NCBI GenBank assembly: GCA_035551355.1
Contig: DASZNF010000004.1
Location: 83,549-147,548, forward strand
Length of the DNA stretch: 64,000 bases
DNA from: DATATV01 sp035551355
GTDB taxonomy: Bacteria > Actinomycetota > Actinomycetes > Mycobacteriales > Pseudonocardiaceae
Direction of reading: 5' to 3'
Position 1 is the first letter of the stretch. Every line of letters starts with the position of its first letter. The notes beneath the pieces are model-generated. The model had not been told where the DNA came from. It saw only the letters and a list, made by a program, of their open reading frames with translations, and searched no databases. Made by a program: the position numbers and the translations under genes. Positions 40,709-48,994 of this stretch are shown piece by piece.

Positions 40709-41422
40709 GTGGATCTGAGCCGCAAACTGGCCGAGGCCAAGGACACCGTGCACCGTCCCGACTTCCGCCGGGCGATCGTCGCCGGGATCGTGGCCCTGGC
40801 CGCGCCCGGCGTCTACTACTGGCTGGGCGGGATCGGCTCGGGCAATCGCGCCGGCTTGCGGATCGGCGCGTTCGCCGCGGTCGCGGCCTGCCTGGTGTTC
40901 GGCGTCGTCGCGGTGCGCAGCGCGGCCAACGAGACCGCCCGGATCACCCGGCCCCGGGGCGGACCCGCGGTCGCCGGAGTGCTGCGACTACTGGTCACCC
41001 TGGTCGGCTACGTGCTGGTCGCGGTCACCGTGCTCGGGTTGCTCGACGTGCCGCTGGACCGGTTGCTGCTGTCCGGCGCGATCACCGGCGTGGTGGTCGG
41101 CATCGCCGCCCAGCAGTCACTGGGCAACGCCTTCGCCGGGCTGGTGCTGCTGTTCTCCCGGCCGTTCGCGGTGGGGGACTACATCACGCTGCGCTCGGGC
41201 GCGCTGGGCGGGCAGTACGACGGGGAGGTCAGCGCCATCACCCTGATGTACACCGTGGTGCAGACCCCGGAGGGCCCGATGTCCTTTCCCAACTCCGGCG
41301 TGCTGTCCTCGGCCACCGGCCCGCGGCCGCATCCGCGCCCCAAGTCGCCCGTTCCCCCGCAACTGCCCGAGCACCAGAAACCGGCCGAAGAGGACGAAGC
41401 GCCGCGGGGCACCATCGAGTAG
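40709..41422 (+). CDS. Small MscS-family mechanosensitive channel
   Basis: This 237-residue membrane protein has hydrophobic segments at about 22-40, 50-67, 85-108 and 112-140, then the MscS core (AQQSLGNAFAGLVLLFSRPF followed by VGDYI), in which small residues pack the pore helix. The soluble beta domain is short (GGQYDGEVSAITLMYT... FPNSGVLSS) and the C-terminal tail is Pro-rich and charged, without the usual long alpha/beta vestibule. GTG 40709 has an AAGGAG site 6 nt upstream; the overlapping ATG at 40705 is in another frame. Its place after the glp operon hints at osmotic safety when glycerol floods in, but it lies beyond a strong terminator, so this is only an inference. Confidence 0.85.
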   Translation: MDLSRKLAEAKDTVHRPDFRRAIVAGIVALAAPGVYYWLGGIGSGNRAGLRIGAFAAVAACLVFGVVAVRSAANETARITRPRGGPAVAGVLRLLVTLVGYVLVAVTVLGLLDVPLDRLLLSGAITGVVVGIAAQQSLGNAFAGLVLLFSRPFAVGDYITLRSGALGGQYDGEVSAITLMYTVVQTPEGPMSFPNSGVLSSATGPRPHPRPKSPVPPQLPEHQKPAEEDEAPRGTIE

Positions 41423-41441
41423 AAGTGGCGCTGGGGCGGGC

Positions 41442-42131
41442 TCAGCTGGCTTCGGCGGTGGGCGGCCCGTCCTGCGGCGGGCGCAGCCGCTCGATGGAGT
41501 CGGTCATGTGCTCCTCGATCAGCCGCAGCAGCTTCGCCTCGCTGCCGTTCACGATCGCCTGCACCAGCTTGCGGTGCTCGTCGACCAGGTCCTCCGGCTC
41601 GGGGTACTTCGACTGCAGCGCGTTGAGACACATCCGGGTCTCCACCAGCAGCGTGTTGGCCATCCGCTCCAGCCGGGGGCTGCCCGAAGCGTGCACCAGC
41701 GCCTGGTGGAAGGCCTGGTCGGCGTCGCTCATGGCCAGCCGGTCGTGCTGGGCCGCGGCGTCCATCAACTCGTCAAGCGACTCGGTCAGCAGCAGCGTGG
41801 CCTCGTTGCGGTGTTCGGCCATGATCAGCCGGCAGGCGGCCCGCTCGATGGCCAGCCGGGCCAGATAGACGTCCTGCACATCGGTGTCGTCCAGGGAGAT
41901 GACGAACAGCCCCCGGTGCGGTTCGCTGCGCAGTAGCCCCTCGGCCACCAGCCGCTGCATCGCCTCGCGCAGCGGCCCCCGGCTCACCCCGAGCCGGGTG
42001 GCCAGATCCGCCTCGCCCAGCTGGTCGCCGGGCGCGAAGGAGCCGTACATGATCGCGGACCGGAGCTCATCGGCGATGATCTCCGGCGTCGATCGTCGGG
42101 TGACTGGAACCAGCTCACCGACCTGACTCAT
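41442..42131 (-). CDS. GntR-family regulator, FadR/FCD subfamily
   Basis: This 229-residue repressor-type protein has a GntR winged HTH at about 8-75 (IIADELRSAIMYGSFAPGDQL... LGVSRGPLREAMQRLVAEGLL) and a helical FCD effector domain at about 85-220, with His and Asp residues that usually bind a metal. ATG 42131 (MSQVGELV) has GGGAGGGACAG just upstream, and the gene overlaps the end of the preceding racemase-like gene by 17 bp, so it is last in the minus-strand operon. Its probable operator is the palindrome at 44207-44220 over the divergent promoter. The ligand is probably the carboxylate handled by the locus. Confidence 0.92.
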   Translation of the reverse strand: MSQVGELVPVTRRSTPEIIADELRSAIMYGSFAPGDQLGEADLATRLGVSRGPLREAMQRLVAEGLLRSEPHRGLFVISLDDTDVQDVYLARLAIERAACRLIMAEHRNEATLLLTESLDELMDAAAQHDRLAMSDADQAFHQALVHASGSPRLERMANTLLVETRMCLNALQSKYPEPEDLVDEHRKLVQAIVNGSEAKLLRLIEEHMTDSIERLRPPQDGPPTAEAS

Positions 42132-42846
42132 CTGTCCCTCCCGTGCCGAACAGTGTGCCCAGCTCGGTCCTCGGGCGCTGCGCCCCGGCCAGGCGCAGGC
42201 CGGCCCACACACTCACCTGGTTGGCGGTGAGCACCGGCTTGCCGACGCGAGCCTCCAGCTCGTCCAGCCAGGCCACGGTGTGCAACGCGGTGTCGGGGAC
42301 CAAGACCGCCTCGGCGTCGGGATGGTCATTCGCGGCGACGAAGTCGAGCACGTCCTCTCGGCGTAGCGTACCGACCTCCGCGGCCGTGATGATGCCGCGA
42401 CAGCTCAATGCGACCACTTCGACACCTGCGACGGCCAGAAACGCGGCGAACCGGTCGGCCACGTCCTGCGGGTAGGTGGCCGCCACGGCGACCCGGTGGA
42501 TGTCCAGTGCGTGCAGGGCCTCGGTGAAGGCGAACGACGTGCTGGACGCGGGCACCCCGGCCGCCTTGGCCACGCCGTCCACCTGCTGCTGGGCGCCGTC
42601 CCAGCCGAACACGAAACTGCCGCTGGTGCACGCCCAGACCACCGCGTCCACCGGGCCCAGCGCGGTGACCCCGGCTGCCAGCACGGTGTCCTGCCCGATG
42701 TCCAGCAGCGCGTCCACCCGGTGTGCGTCCACCGGCATGGCGGTGTGCACCAGGGGCAGCCGCACGTCGCCGAGCAGCCGCTCCATCGTGGGGTAGTCGT
42801 CCTCCGCGCTGTAGCCCGGGTAGAGGAAACCGACGGTCGGGGTCAT
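42115..42846 (-). CDS. Asp/Glu racemase-superfamily protein (arylmalonate decarboxylase / EutA type) lacking the second Cys
   Basis: This 243-residue protein belongs to the group containing maleate isomerase, arylmalonate decarboxylase and the ectoine-utilisation protein EutA. The first catalytic Cys is present (C73 in WACTSGSF). At the usual second Cys the sequence reads P-D185-T, so an Asp stands where its neighbour has C-T. A two-cysteine racemase or isomerase mechanism is therefore unlikely; a decarboxylase, a lyase or a non-catalytic partner are possible. AAGGAG precedes ATG 42846. Its neighbour at 42884 keeps both cysteines, which suggests a specialised pair. The substrate is unknown. 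Confidence 0.82.
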   Translation of the reverse strand: MTPTVGFLYPGYSAEDDYPTMERLLGDVRLPLVHTAMPVDAHRVDALLDIGQDTVLAAGVTALGPVDAVVWACTSGSFVFGWDGAQQQVDGVAKAAGVPASSTSFAFTEALHALDIHRVAVAATYPQDVADRFAAFLAVAGVEVVALSCRGIITAAEVGTLRREDVLDFVAANDHPDAEAVLVPDTALHTVAWLDELEARVGKPVLTANQVSVWAGLRLAGAQRPRTELGTLFGTGGTDESGR

Positions 42847-42883
42847 CCGAACGCTCCTTCTTTCTCGCTTCCGCGGTCTGTGG

Positions 42884-43660
42884 TCAGGCGGCCGTTGGCC
42901 GGCCCATCTGCACCAGCCACTGATCGGCGCCCATCGCCTCGGTGCCGATGGCGCGCAGGGCCGAGCACATGGTGACCTGGTTGGCGGTGAGCACCGGCTT
43001 GCCCAGCATCCGCTCCAGCGGCGCGATGATGTCGTAGGTGGGCACGTTGGTGCAGCTGATGAACACCGCGTCGGCGTCCGGCCGGTCCACCGCGTTGACG
43101 GCGGCGACCACCTCGGAGTAGCCGACCTTCCAGATATGGGACAGCAGGCCCAGCCCCACGCTGGAGATGACCTCGACCCCGTGTTCGGTCAGGAACGTCA
43201 GCAGCCGTTCGGTCACCGAGTCGATGTAGGGCGTGACCACCGCCAAGCGGCGCACGTCCAGCAATTCGAGGGCCTGGATCAGCGCCCCCGAGGTGGTGGT
43301 CGCGGCGGGCGCGCCCGCCGCGAGGATGCTGTCGCACAGGGCCCGCTCGCCCTGCGCGCCGTGCACGAAGCTGCCCGAGGCGCAGGCGAACGTGACGGCA
43401 AGTGGTTCGGGTGCCAGTAGGTCCCTGGTGGCCCGGCGGACGTTGTCCTGGTCGGCCAGCGCGGAGGCCATCTCCACGGTGACCGGCACCGGGACGAACG
43501 GCAGCCGCGTCATGAACAGGGACACGTCGTCGGGCGCCCAGCGCCACAGCTCACGGTCCAGCGCGAAGTCGAAGGGAGCGACCACGCCGACACCGGTTTG
43601 GGTGAGCAGCTCCGGCCCGGTGACAAGTTCGAAGTGCGGGGCCATCGCCGGGGCCGCCAC
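42884..43660 (-). CDS. Maleate isomerase-like protein (Asp/Glu racemase superfamily)
   Basis: This 258-residue protein has both catalytic cysteines of the superfamily, in FACASGSF and in FISCTNVPTYD. Maleate cis-trans isomerases use this pair to attack the double bond of maleate. The GTG at 43660 directly follows the stop of the DUF3830 gene (TGAGTG), suggesting coupled translation; ATG 43645 is the alternative start but has no ribosome site. It is followed after 37 nt by a paralogue without the second Cys. It may be EutA-related, given the Ehu-like importer across the divergent promoter. The true substrate is not established. Confidence 0.85.
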   Translation of the reverse strand: MAAPAMAPHFELVTGPELLTQTGVGVVAPFDFALDRELWRWAPDDVSLFMTRLPFVPVPVTVEMASALADQDNVRRATRDLLAPEPLAVTFACASGSFVHGAQGERALCDSILAAGAPAATTTSGALIQALELLDVRRLAVVTPYIDSVTERLLTFLTEHGVEVISSVGLGLLSHIWKVGYSEVVAAVNAVDRPDADAVFISCTNVPTYDIIAPLERMLGKPVLTANQVTMCSALRAIGTEAMGADQWLVQMGRPTAA

Positions 43661-44155
43661 TCAGCGCTCTAGCCGCTGGTAGGTCAGGCGTTCGCCGGCG
43701 CCACCCGAGCGCCAGACGTCGTTGCACGCTTCGGCCATCGGGTCAAGGCCTTCCACGATCGAGGCGTAGACGTTGCCGGGAACCCACCCGACATCGCCGT
43801 TGAGCAACAGATTGTTACGCCCGTAGAAGATGGCCAGGTCGACCACGCCGGGCATGGCGTCGATGCCCTTCTCCTCCTTGAAGCGGCGGTCCAGCATGCC
43901 GCCGGAGAAGTCGAAGTAGACGACGTCGCCGGGGATCGGGGTGATCGTGGGGTTCTCCAAGCCGATCTGCTCATCGGCGAACCGTCCCACCATCGTGTAC
44001 ACCTCGTTGCGCGCGTACTTGGCGTGGTAGGCATCGCCGCCCTGGGGAAGCGCCTGCCACACCGCCTCACAGGTGCGCGGGGCATCCTTGTCCAGCAACT
44101 CAGCCACACAGGAGACCCCCCGGCTTTCGAGGGTGATCCGCATGAATCTGGGCAT
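43661..44155 (-). CDS. DUF3830-family protein
   Basis: This 164-residue protein matches the DUF3830 family as I recognise it (a small cyclophilin-like beta barrel): MRITLESRGVSCVAELLDKDAPRT... VWQALPQ... NEVYTMVG... ITPIPGDVVYFDF. No function is established. ATG 44155 was chosen because GGAGAA lies 9 nt upstream; a longer GTG-type start would run into the divergent promoter. It is the first gene of the minus-strand operon and directly abuts the maleate isomerase-like gene, so a role in the same reaction, for instance a small-molecule binding or isomerase subunit, is inferred. Confidence 0.82.
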   Translation of the reverse strand: MPRFMRITLESRGVSCVAELLDKDAPRTCEAVWQALPQGGDAYHAKYARNEVYTMVGRFADEQIGLENPTITPIPGDVVYFDFSGGMLDRRFKEEKGIDAMPGVVDLAIFYGRNNLLLNGDVGWVPGNVYASIVEGLDPMAEACNDVWRSGGAGERLTYQRLER

Positions 44156-44206
44156 ATGAGTGCTTCTCCGATCTTGGACAGGGTGGGTTGTGACGGCGTC
44201 CGTGCC

Positions 44207-44220
44207 GATTGTTGACAATC
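44207..44220. promoter_or_regulatory. Probable GntR/FCD operator
   Basis: GATTGTTGACAATC is an inverted repeat (GATTGT / ACAATC) with a two-base centre. It contains the GT-N2-AC core typical of FadR-type operators. It covers the -35 of the plus-strand promoter and lies in the only divergent gap of a locus with its own GntR regulator. Confidence 0.65.
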
Positions 44221-44240
44221 ATACGATCGACTTTTAGCGT
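44212..44240 (+). promoter_or_regulatory. Promoter of the hydroxyacid dehydrogenase-amidase operon
   Basis: A perfect TTGACA (44212-44217) and TAGCGT (44235-44240) are separated by 17 bases. The predicted start is at or next to the ATG at 44245, so the message is probably leaderless. Confidence 0.75.
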
Positions 44241-44244
44241 GTCA

Positions 44245-45198
44245 ATGGTGACCTTGGTGGTGTTGACCGACGAGACCCGACCGCCCGACATGGTCGCTGT
44301 CGAAGATGTCGTCGAAGTTACCTATGTAACCGAGGACGAGCTGCCCAAGGCCTTGCCCGGCGCGGAAATCCTGTTCGTCTGGCACTTCCTGTCGCACGCC
44401 GTGCCCGCGGCCTGGCCCGCGGTCGGCGCGCCGCGCTGGGTGCACGTGGCCAGCGCGGGGGTCGAGCGGTTCCTCTTCCCTGATCTCGTCACGAGCGACA
44501 CAGTCGTTACCAACTCGCGCGGCGTGTTCGACGAGCCGATGGCCGAGTACGTGCTGGGCCTGGTGCTGGCCTTCGCCAAGGATCTGGCCGGGACCGTCCG
44601 GTTGCAGACGGCGAAACGGTGGCAGCACAGGGAAACCGAGCGGGTCGGCGGGTCCCGGGCCCTGGTGGTGGGCACCGGGCCGATCGGCCGGGCCATCGCC
44701 CGCAAACTGACCGCGGCCGGGCTGGTGGTCGGCGGCATCGGCCGCACCGGCCGGGACGCCGATCCCGACCTGGGCCGGGTGCGGCCGATGGCCGAGCTGG
44801 CCGGCGCGCTGGCCGAGGCCGACTACGTGGTGCTGGCCGCGCCGGCCACCGACCAGACCCGGGGGATGCTGGACGCGGGCGCCCTGGCCGCGATGAAACC
44901 GACCGCCCGGCTGATCAACGTGGGCCGCGGATCCCTGGTGGTGCAGGAGGACCTGATCGCGGCGCTGCGGGCCGAGCGGATCGCCGGGGCCGCGCTGGAC
45001 GTGTTCGACGACGAGCCGTTGCCGCCCGGGTCCCCGCTGTGGGAGCTGCCCGGCGTGCTGGTCTCGCCGCACATGTCCGGCGACGTCGTCGGCTGGCGCA
45101 ACGAGTTGAGCGCGCTGTTCGTGGACAACTTCACCCGGTACCGATCCGGCCGGCCACTGCGCAACGTGGTGGACAAGCAGTTGGGATATGTTCGTTGA
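44245..45198 (+). CDS. D-isomer-specific 2-hydroxyacid dehydrogenase
   Basis: This 317-residue NAD(P)-dependent oxidoreductase should interconvert a D-2-hydroxyacid and its 2-keto acid in the cytoplasm. The Rossmann motif is GTGPIG (about 142-147); the catalytic Arg is in INVGRGS, the Glu in DVFDDEPLP and the His in SPHMSGD. The N-terminal half is the split substrate domain. ATG 44245 has no ribosome site but sits at the predicted transcription start. The stop overlaps the amidase start (TGATG), so the two are coupled. Its substrate is probably a product of the amidase or the racemase-like enzymes. Confidence 0.9.
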   Translation: MVTLVVLTDETRPPDMVAVEDVVEVTYVTEDELPKALPGAEILFVWHFLSHAVPAAWPAVGAPRWVHVASAGVERFLFPDLVTSDTVVTNSRGVFDEPMAEYVLGLVLAFAKDLAGTVRLQTAKRWQHRETERVGGSRALVVGTGPIGRAIARKLTAAGLVVGGIGRTGRDADPDLGRVRPMAELAGALAEADYVVLAAPATDQTRGMLDAGALAAMKPTARLINVGRGSLVVQEDLIAALRAERIAGAALDVFDDEPLPPGSPLWELPGVLVSPHMSGDVVGWRNELSALFVDNFTRYRSGRPLRNVVDKQLGYVR

Positions 45199-46619
45199 TG
45201 GTGCGCACTCCCGCCGATCTGACCGCGACCGAGCTGCTGGCCGAATATCGGGCCGGGCGGCTGTCCCCGGTCGCGGCCACCGAGGCAGTGCTGGCCCGCA
45301 TCCACGAAACCGACCCGTCGGTCAACGCCTATATCCTCATCACCGCCGAGGAAGCGCTGAGCGCCGCGGTGGAATCCGAGAAGCGCTGGCGGGCGGGCGC
45401 CCCGCTCGGGGTGCTGGACGGAGTCCCGGTCTCCATCAAGGATGTGTTGCTCACCAAGGGCTTCCCCACCCTGCGCGGCTCCCGCACGGTCGATCCGGCC
45501 CAGGACTGGCCGGAGGACTCCCCGGCCGTGGCCCGCATTCTCGAGCAGGGCGGGGTCATGGTCGGCAAGACCACCAGCCCGGAACTGGCCTGGAAGGGCG
45601 TGACCGACAGCGCGCTGTCCGGCATCACCCGCAACCCGTGGGACCCGGCCCGCACCGCAGGCGGCTCCAGCGGGGGCGCGGCCGCGGCGGTCGCGCTGGG
45701 CATGGCCCCGCTGGCCCTGGGCACCGACGGCGGCGGCTCGGTGCGCATCCCGGCCGGGTTCTGCGGCATCTTCACCATCAAACCCACCTACGGCGTGGTC
45801 CCGCACTACCCGGCCAGTCCCTTCGGGACACTCGCGCACACCGGCCCGATGACCAACACGGTGACCGACGCGGCACTGCTGCTGGACGTCATCTCCGCGC
45901 CGGACTACCGGGGCTGGGCCGCCGCGCCGCCGCCCACCGGCTCGTTCGCCGACGCCGTGGCCGCGCCCGACCTGTCCGGGATGCGCATCGGGTTCAGCCC
46001 CACCCTCGGCTTCGCCGCAGTGGATCCGGAGGTCGCCGAGCTGGTCGCCCGGGCCGCCGCGGTATTCACCGAGCTCGGGGCGGAGGTGGAGACCGCCGAT
46101 CCCGGATTCGCCGATCCGGTCGAGGAGTTCCACGTGCTGTGGTTCGCCGGTGCGGCCAAGTCGGTGGCCGGGCTGACCAGCGAACAGCAGGCCGGACTGG
46201 ATCCGGGGCTGGCCGAGATCTGCGAGCTGGGCCGCCGGTTCTCCGCGGTGGACTACCTGGGCGCGGACGTCAAACGGATGGAGCTGGGCCGCATCATGGG
46301 CCGCTACCACCGGAAATACGACCTGATGCTGACCCCGACCCTGCCCATTCCGGCGTTCGAGGCCGGTCGCGAGGTGCCGGTCGGCTGGCCGGCGCGCCGC
46401 TGGACGAGCTGGACGCCCTTCACCTACCCGTTCAACATGACCCAGCAGCCGGCGGCGAGTGTGCCGTGTGGCTTCACTGGCAACGGACTTCCGGTGGGAC
46501 TACAGATAGTAGGGCCGCGTTTCGCCGACGATCGCGTCCTGGCCGCCTGCCGGGCCTTTGAACAGGCACGACCCTGGCTGGAGCGTCGTCCGGCCGGCGC
46601 GGGACAACACGCCGACTGA
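45198..46619 (+). CDS. Amidase (amidase signature family)
   Basis: This 473-residue enzyme should hydrolyse a carboxamide to an acid and ammonia or an amine. The Ser-cisSer-Lys triad is K81 (SIKDV), S157 (GGSSGG) and S181 (GTDGGGSVR), with the typical 24-residue spacing between the serines. There is no signal peptide. It overlaps the dehydrogenase stop by one base and lies just upstream of the Ehu-like importer, so it probably acts on the imported compound or a derivative. It differs from the amidases at 52561 and 61326. Confidence 0.93.
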   Translation: MVRTPADLTATELLAEYRAGRLSPVAATEAVLARIHETDPSVNAYILITAEEALSAAVESEKRWRAGAPLGVLDGVPVSIKDVLLTKGFPTLRGSRTVDPAQDWPEDSPAVARILEQGGVMVGKTTSPELAWKGVTDSALSGITRNPWDPARTAGGSSGGAAAAVALGMAPLALGTDGGGSVRIPAGFCGIFTIKPTYGVVPHYPASPFGTLAHTGPMTNTVTDAALLLDVISAPDYRGWAAAPPPTGSFADAVAAPDLSGMRIGFSPTLGFAAVDPEVAELVARAAAVFTELGAEVETADPGFADPVEEFHVLWFAGAAKSVAGLTSEQQAGLDPGLAEICELGRRFSAVDYLGADVKRMELGRIMGRYHRKYDLMLTPTLPIPAFEAGREVPVGWPARRWTSWTPFTYPFNMTQQPAASVPCGFTGNGLPVGLQIVGPRFADDRVLAACRAFEQARPWLERRPAGAGQHAD

Positions 46620-46629
46620 TCGGCTTGTG

Positions 46630-46658
46630 TTGACCTGAATGGGGTAACCACCTACGTT
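46630..46658 (+). promoter_or_regulatory. Promoter of the Ehu-like importer operon
   Basis: TTGACC (46630-46635) and TACGTT (46653-46658) are separated by 17 bases in the gap after the amidase. The start near 46665 would give a leader of about 48 nt with AGGAG before the GTG at 46713. The importer can therefore be transcribed apart from the amidase. Confidence 0.6.
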
Positions 46659-46712
46659 CGTAGCACCGGCTGTAACCAATGACAACGCGGTATCGAAACG
46701 CCAGGAGCCGTT

Positions 46713-47612
46713 GTGACGGACGCTGATTGGAACCGACGGGACTTCTTCCGCCGCACTGCGATCTTCGGGGCCGCCGCGCTGGCTGGACCCGCTCTGCTTG
46801 CCGCCTGTAGCAAGGTGAACAACGGCGGGGACACGCTGAGCCAGGCGCAGAAATCGGGCACGATCAAGATCGGTATCGCGGGCGAGCAGCCCTACGGGTA
46901 TACCGACAAGACGGGCAAGGTCACCGGCGAGGCGCCGGAGGTGGCCCGGGCCATCTTCAAGAAGCTGGGCGTGAACAACGTGCAGGCCCAGCAGACCAGC
47001 TTCGACGGGCTGATCCAGGGCCTCAACGCCGGCCAGTACGACATGGTCGCGGCGGGCATGGACATCACCGCGAAACGTTGCCAGAGCGCCACTTTCTCCG
47101 TGCCGGACTACACCGCGCTGGTCGCTTTCCTTGTGCCGAAGGGAAATCCGCAGGGCGTCGTCGACTTCGACACGGCCAAGGCCAAGGGCGTGAAGCTGGC
47201 CGTGGAAAGCGGCGCCATCGAGTCGGACTACGCGACCCAGTCCGGCGTGCCGGCCAGCCAGCTGACCAGCTTCGAGTCGCCGGACGAACTGCTCTCCGCG
47301 GTCACCACCGGCCGGGCCTACGCGGCCATCCTCACCGACATCTCGTTCAAGACGCTGGTCAAGCAGAATCCCACCGCCGCGGTGGAGGTCGCTCCCGGTT
47401 TCATGCCGACGATCAACGGCAAGAAGCAGGGCGAGACCGGCGGTTTCGTGTTCCGCAAGAACGAGACCGATCTGGTCGGCAAGTTCAACGACCAGCTCAC
47501 CGCGATGCACAAGAGCGGGGAGTGGGCCCAGATCGTGGCGCCCTTCGGGTTCACCTCAAGCAACATCCCGGCCGCCGACGTGACCACGGCGAGCCTCTGC
47601 GCCGCCGGCTGA
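46713..47612 (+). CDS. ehuB: Ehu-like substrate-binding lipoprotein
   Basis: This 299-residue family 3 solute-binding protein has a twin-arginine-like start (NRRDFFRRT) and a lipobox ending in C32 (LLAAC), so it is exported and lipid-anchored. The mature part (KIGIAGEQPYGY, TGEAPEVAR, AAGMDITAKRC) closely follows the EhuB ectoine/hydroxyectoine-binding proteins as I know them. The Arg that pairs with the ligand carboxylate in this family (ITAKRC) is kept. An AGGAG site precedes GTG 46713. The order B-C-D-A matches ehu operons. No complete ectoine breakdown pathway is nearby, so the real ligand may be another zwitterion or polar amino acid. Confidence 0.88.
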   Translation: MTDADWNRRDFFRRTAIFGAAALAGPALLAACSKVNNGGDTLSQAQKSGTIKIGIAGEQPYGYTDKTGKVTGEAPEVARAIFKKLGVNNVQAQQTSFDGLIQGLNAGQYDMVAAGMDITAKRCQSATFSVPDYTALVAFLVPKGNPQGVVDFDTAKAKGVKLAVESGAIESDYATQSGVPASQLTSFESPDELLSAVTTGRAYAAILTDISFKTLVKQNPTAAVEVAPGFMPTINGKKQGETGGFVFRKNETDLVGKFNDQLTAMHKSGEWAQIVAPFGFTSSNIPAADVTTASLCAAG

Positions 47613-47624
47613 GACCCCACCGTC

Positions 47625-48338
47625 GTGTCCGACAACTTCAGTCATTTCGTCAGCGTTCTGCTCAACGGGCTGGTTCCCACCGTGGAACTGACCGTCGGTG
47701 GCATCGTCCTGGCCATCGTCATGTCCTTCCTGATGGGCCTTGGCGGTCGCAGTCGCTGGTGGATCGTGCGCCTCGTGGTGCGCATCTACGTCGAGGGTTG
47801 GCGCGGCACCTCGGAGCTGGTCCAGTTGTTCTGGATCTACTTCGTGGTGCCGCTGCTGATCGGGTTCCAGATCGTGCCGCTGTGGGCGGGGATCATCGTG
47901 CTCGGCCTCAACCACGGCGCGTACGGCGCGGAGATCGTGCGCGGCGCGGTCGCCTCGGTGCCCAAGGAACAGTGGGAGGGCGCGCTGGCGCTGAATCTCA
48001 CGCCCTACCAACGGATGCGGCGGGTGATCCTGCCGCAGGCCCTCCTGGAGATGCTGCCGCCGTTCAACACGCTGTTCATCCAGTTGCTCAAGGCGACCTC
48101 GCTGGTCTCGCTGATCAACGTCTCGGAGATCACCTACGACGGCAAAGACATCCTGATCGCCAACTACAGCGCGGACAAGGGCCTGATCCTGTTCATGATG
48201 CTGGTGCTGTACCTGATCATCTCGGTGGTCATCACCTGGATCATCCGGTTCCTGGAGCGGGTGACCGCGGCGCACCTCGGTAGACGGCCGATCAGCCGGA
48301 GCAGCCGCCGGGCCGGAGCGTTGGAGGGCATGGGATGA
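47625..48338 (+). CDS. ehuC: Ehu-like ABC permease, first subunit
   Basis: This 237-residue polar amino acid-type permease has five or so hydrophobic segments and the cytoplasmic EAA loop EGALALNLTPYQRMRRVILPQA (about 112-133) that contacts the ATPase. GTG 47625 lies 12 nt after the binding-protein stop with only a weak ribosome site. Its last codons overlap the start of the next permease (ATGA), showing coupled synthesis of the two membrane subunits. Confidence 0.92.
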   Translation: MSDNFSHFVSVLLNGLVPTVELTVGGIVLAIVMSFLMGLGGRSRWWIVRLVVRIYVEGWRGTSELVQLFWIYFVVPLLIGFQIVPLWAGIIVLGLNHGAYGAEIVRGAVASVPKEQWEGALALNLTPYQRMRRVILPQALLEMLPPFNTLFIQLLKATSLVSLINVSEITYDGKDILIANYSADKGLILFMMLVLYLIISVVITWIIRFLERVTAAHLGRRPISRSSRRAGALEGMG

Positions 48339-48994
48339 ACTCCACCTGGGACTGGGGTTTCGTCGCGCAGATCATGCCCCGGTTGTTGCAGGGCCTGGTG
48401 TTGACCGTCGAGGTCACCGTGCTCGGCTCCATCCTGGCCTATATTCTCGGGCTGGTCTTCGCACTGGTGCGGCTGTCCCGGATTCCGGTGCTCAGCCAGG
48501 CCGTCTGGCTGTTCGTGGAGTTCGTGCGCAGCACCCCGCTGCTGGTGCAGTTGTACTTCCTGTACTTCGAGGCACCGGCCATCGGCATCCGGTTGTCCTC
48601 CATGCTGGTCGGCGTGTTCGGTGTCGGAATCCATTACGCCACCTACACTTCCGAGGTCTACCGGGCCGGTATCGAGGGTGTCCCGATCGGACAGTGGGAG
48701 GCGGCGACCGCGCTGAACCTGCCGCGCGGCCGGGTGTGGCGGTCGGTGATCCTGCCGCAGGCGATTCCGCGGGTGCTGCCCGCGCTGGGCAACTACACGA
48801 TCTCCATGTTCAAGGAGACCCCGCTGCTGTTGACCGTCGGCATCGTCGAACTGGTCGGGCAGGCCCAGCAGGTCGGCTCCGAGAACTACCGGTACACCGA
48901 GCCCTACACCATGGCCGGTGTGTTGTTCCTGATCCTGAGCTATCCGTGCTCGATAGCGGTCCGAAGGTTGGAGCGTCGTGTCCGAAAAACCTGA
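48335..48994 (+). CDS. ehuD: Ehu-like ABC permease, second subunit
   Basis: This 219-residue HisM-type permease has the EAA loop WEAATALNLPRGRVWRSVILPQA (about 118-140) and hydrophobic helices at about 17-38, 50-72, 83-105 and 180-205. It overlaps the previous permease by 4 bp and the ATPase gene by 17 bp. It should pair with the upstream permease to form the membrane channel. Confidence 0.93.
   Translation: MNSTWDWGFVAQIMPRLLQGLVLTVEVTVLGSILAYILGLVFALVRLSRIPVLSQAVWLFVEFVRSTPLLVQLYFLYFEAPAIGIRLSSMLVGVFGVGIHYATYTSEVYRAGIEGVPIGQWEAATALNLPRGRVWRSVILPQAIPRVLPALGNYTISMFKETPLLLTVGIVELVGQAQQVGSENYRYTEPYTMAGVLFLILSYPCSIAVRRLERRVRKT

Noticed and set aside
41423..41441. A terminator between the MscS-like and GntR genes
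   Set aside because: The gap is only 19 bases and holds no convincing stem.
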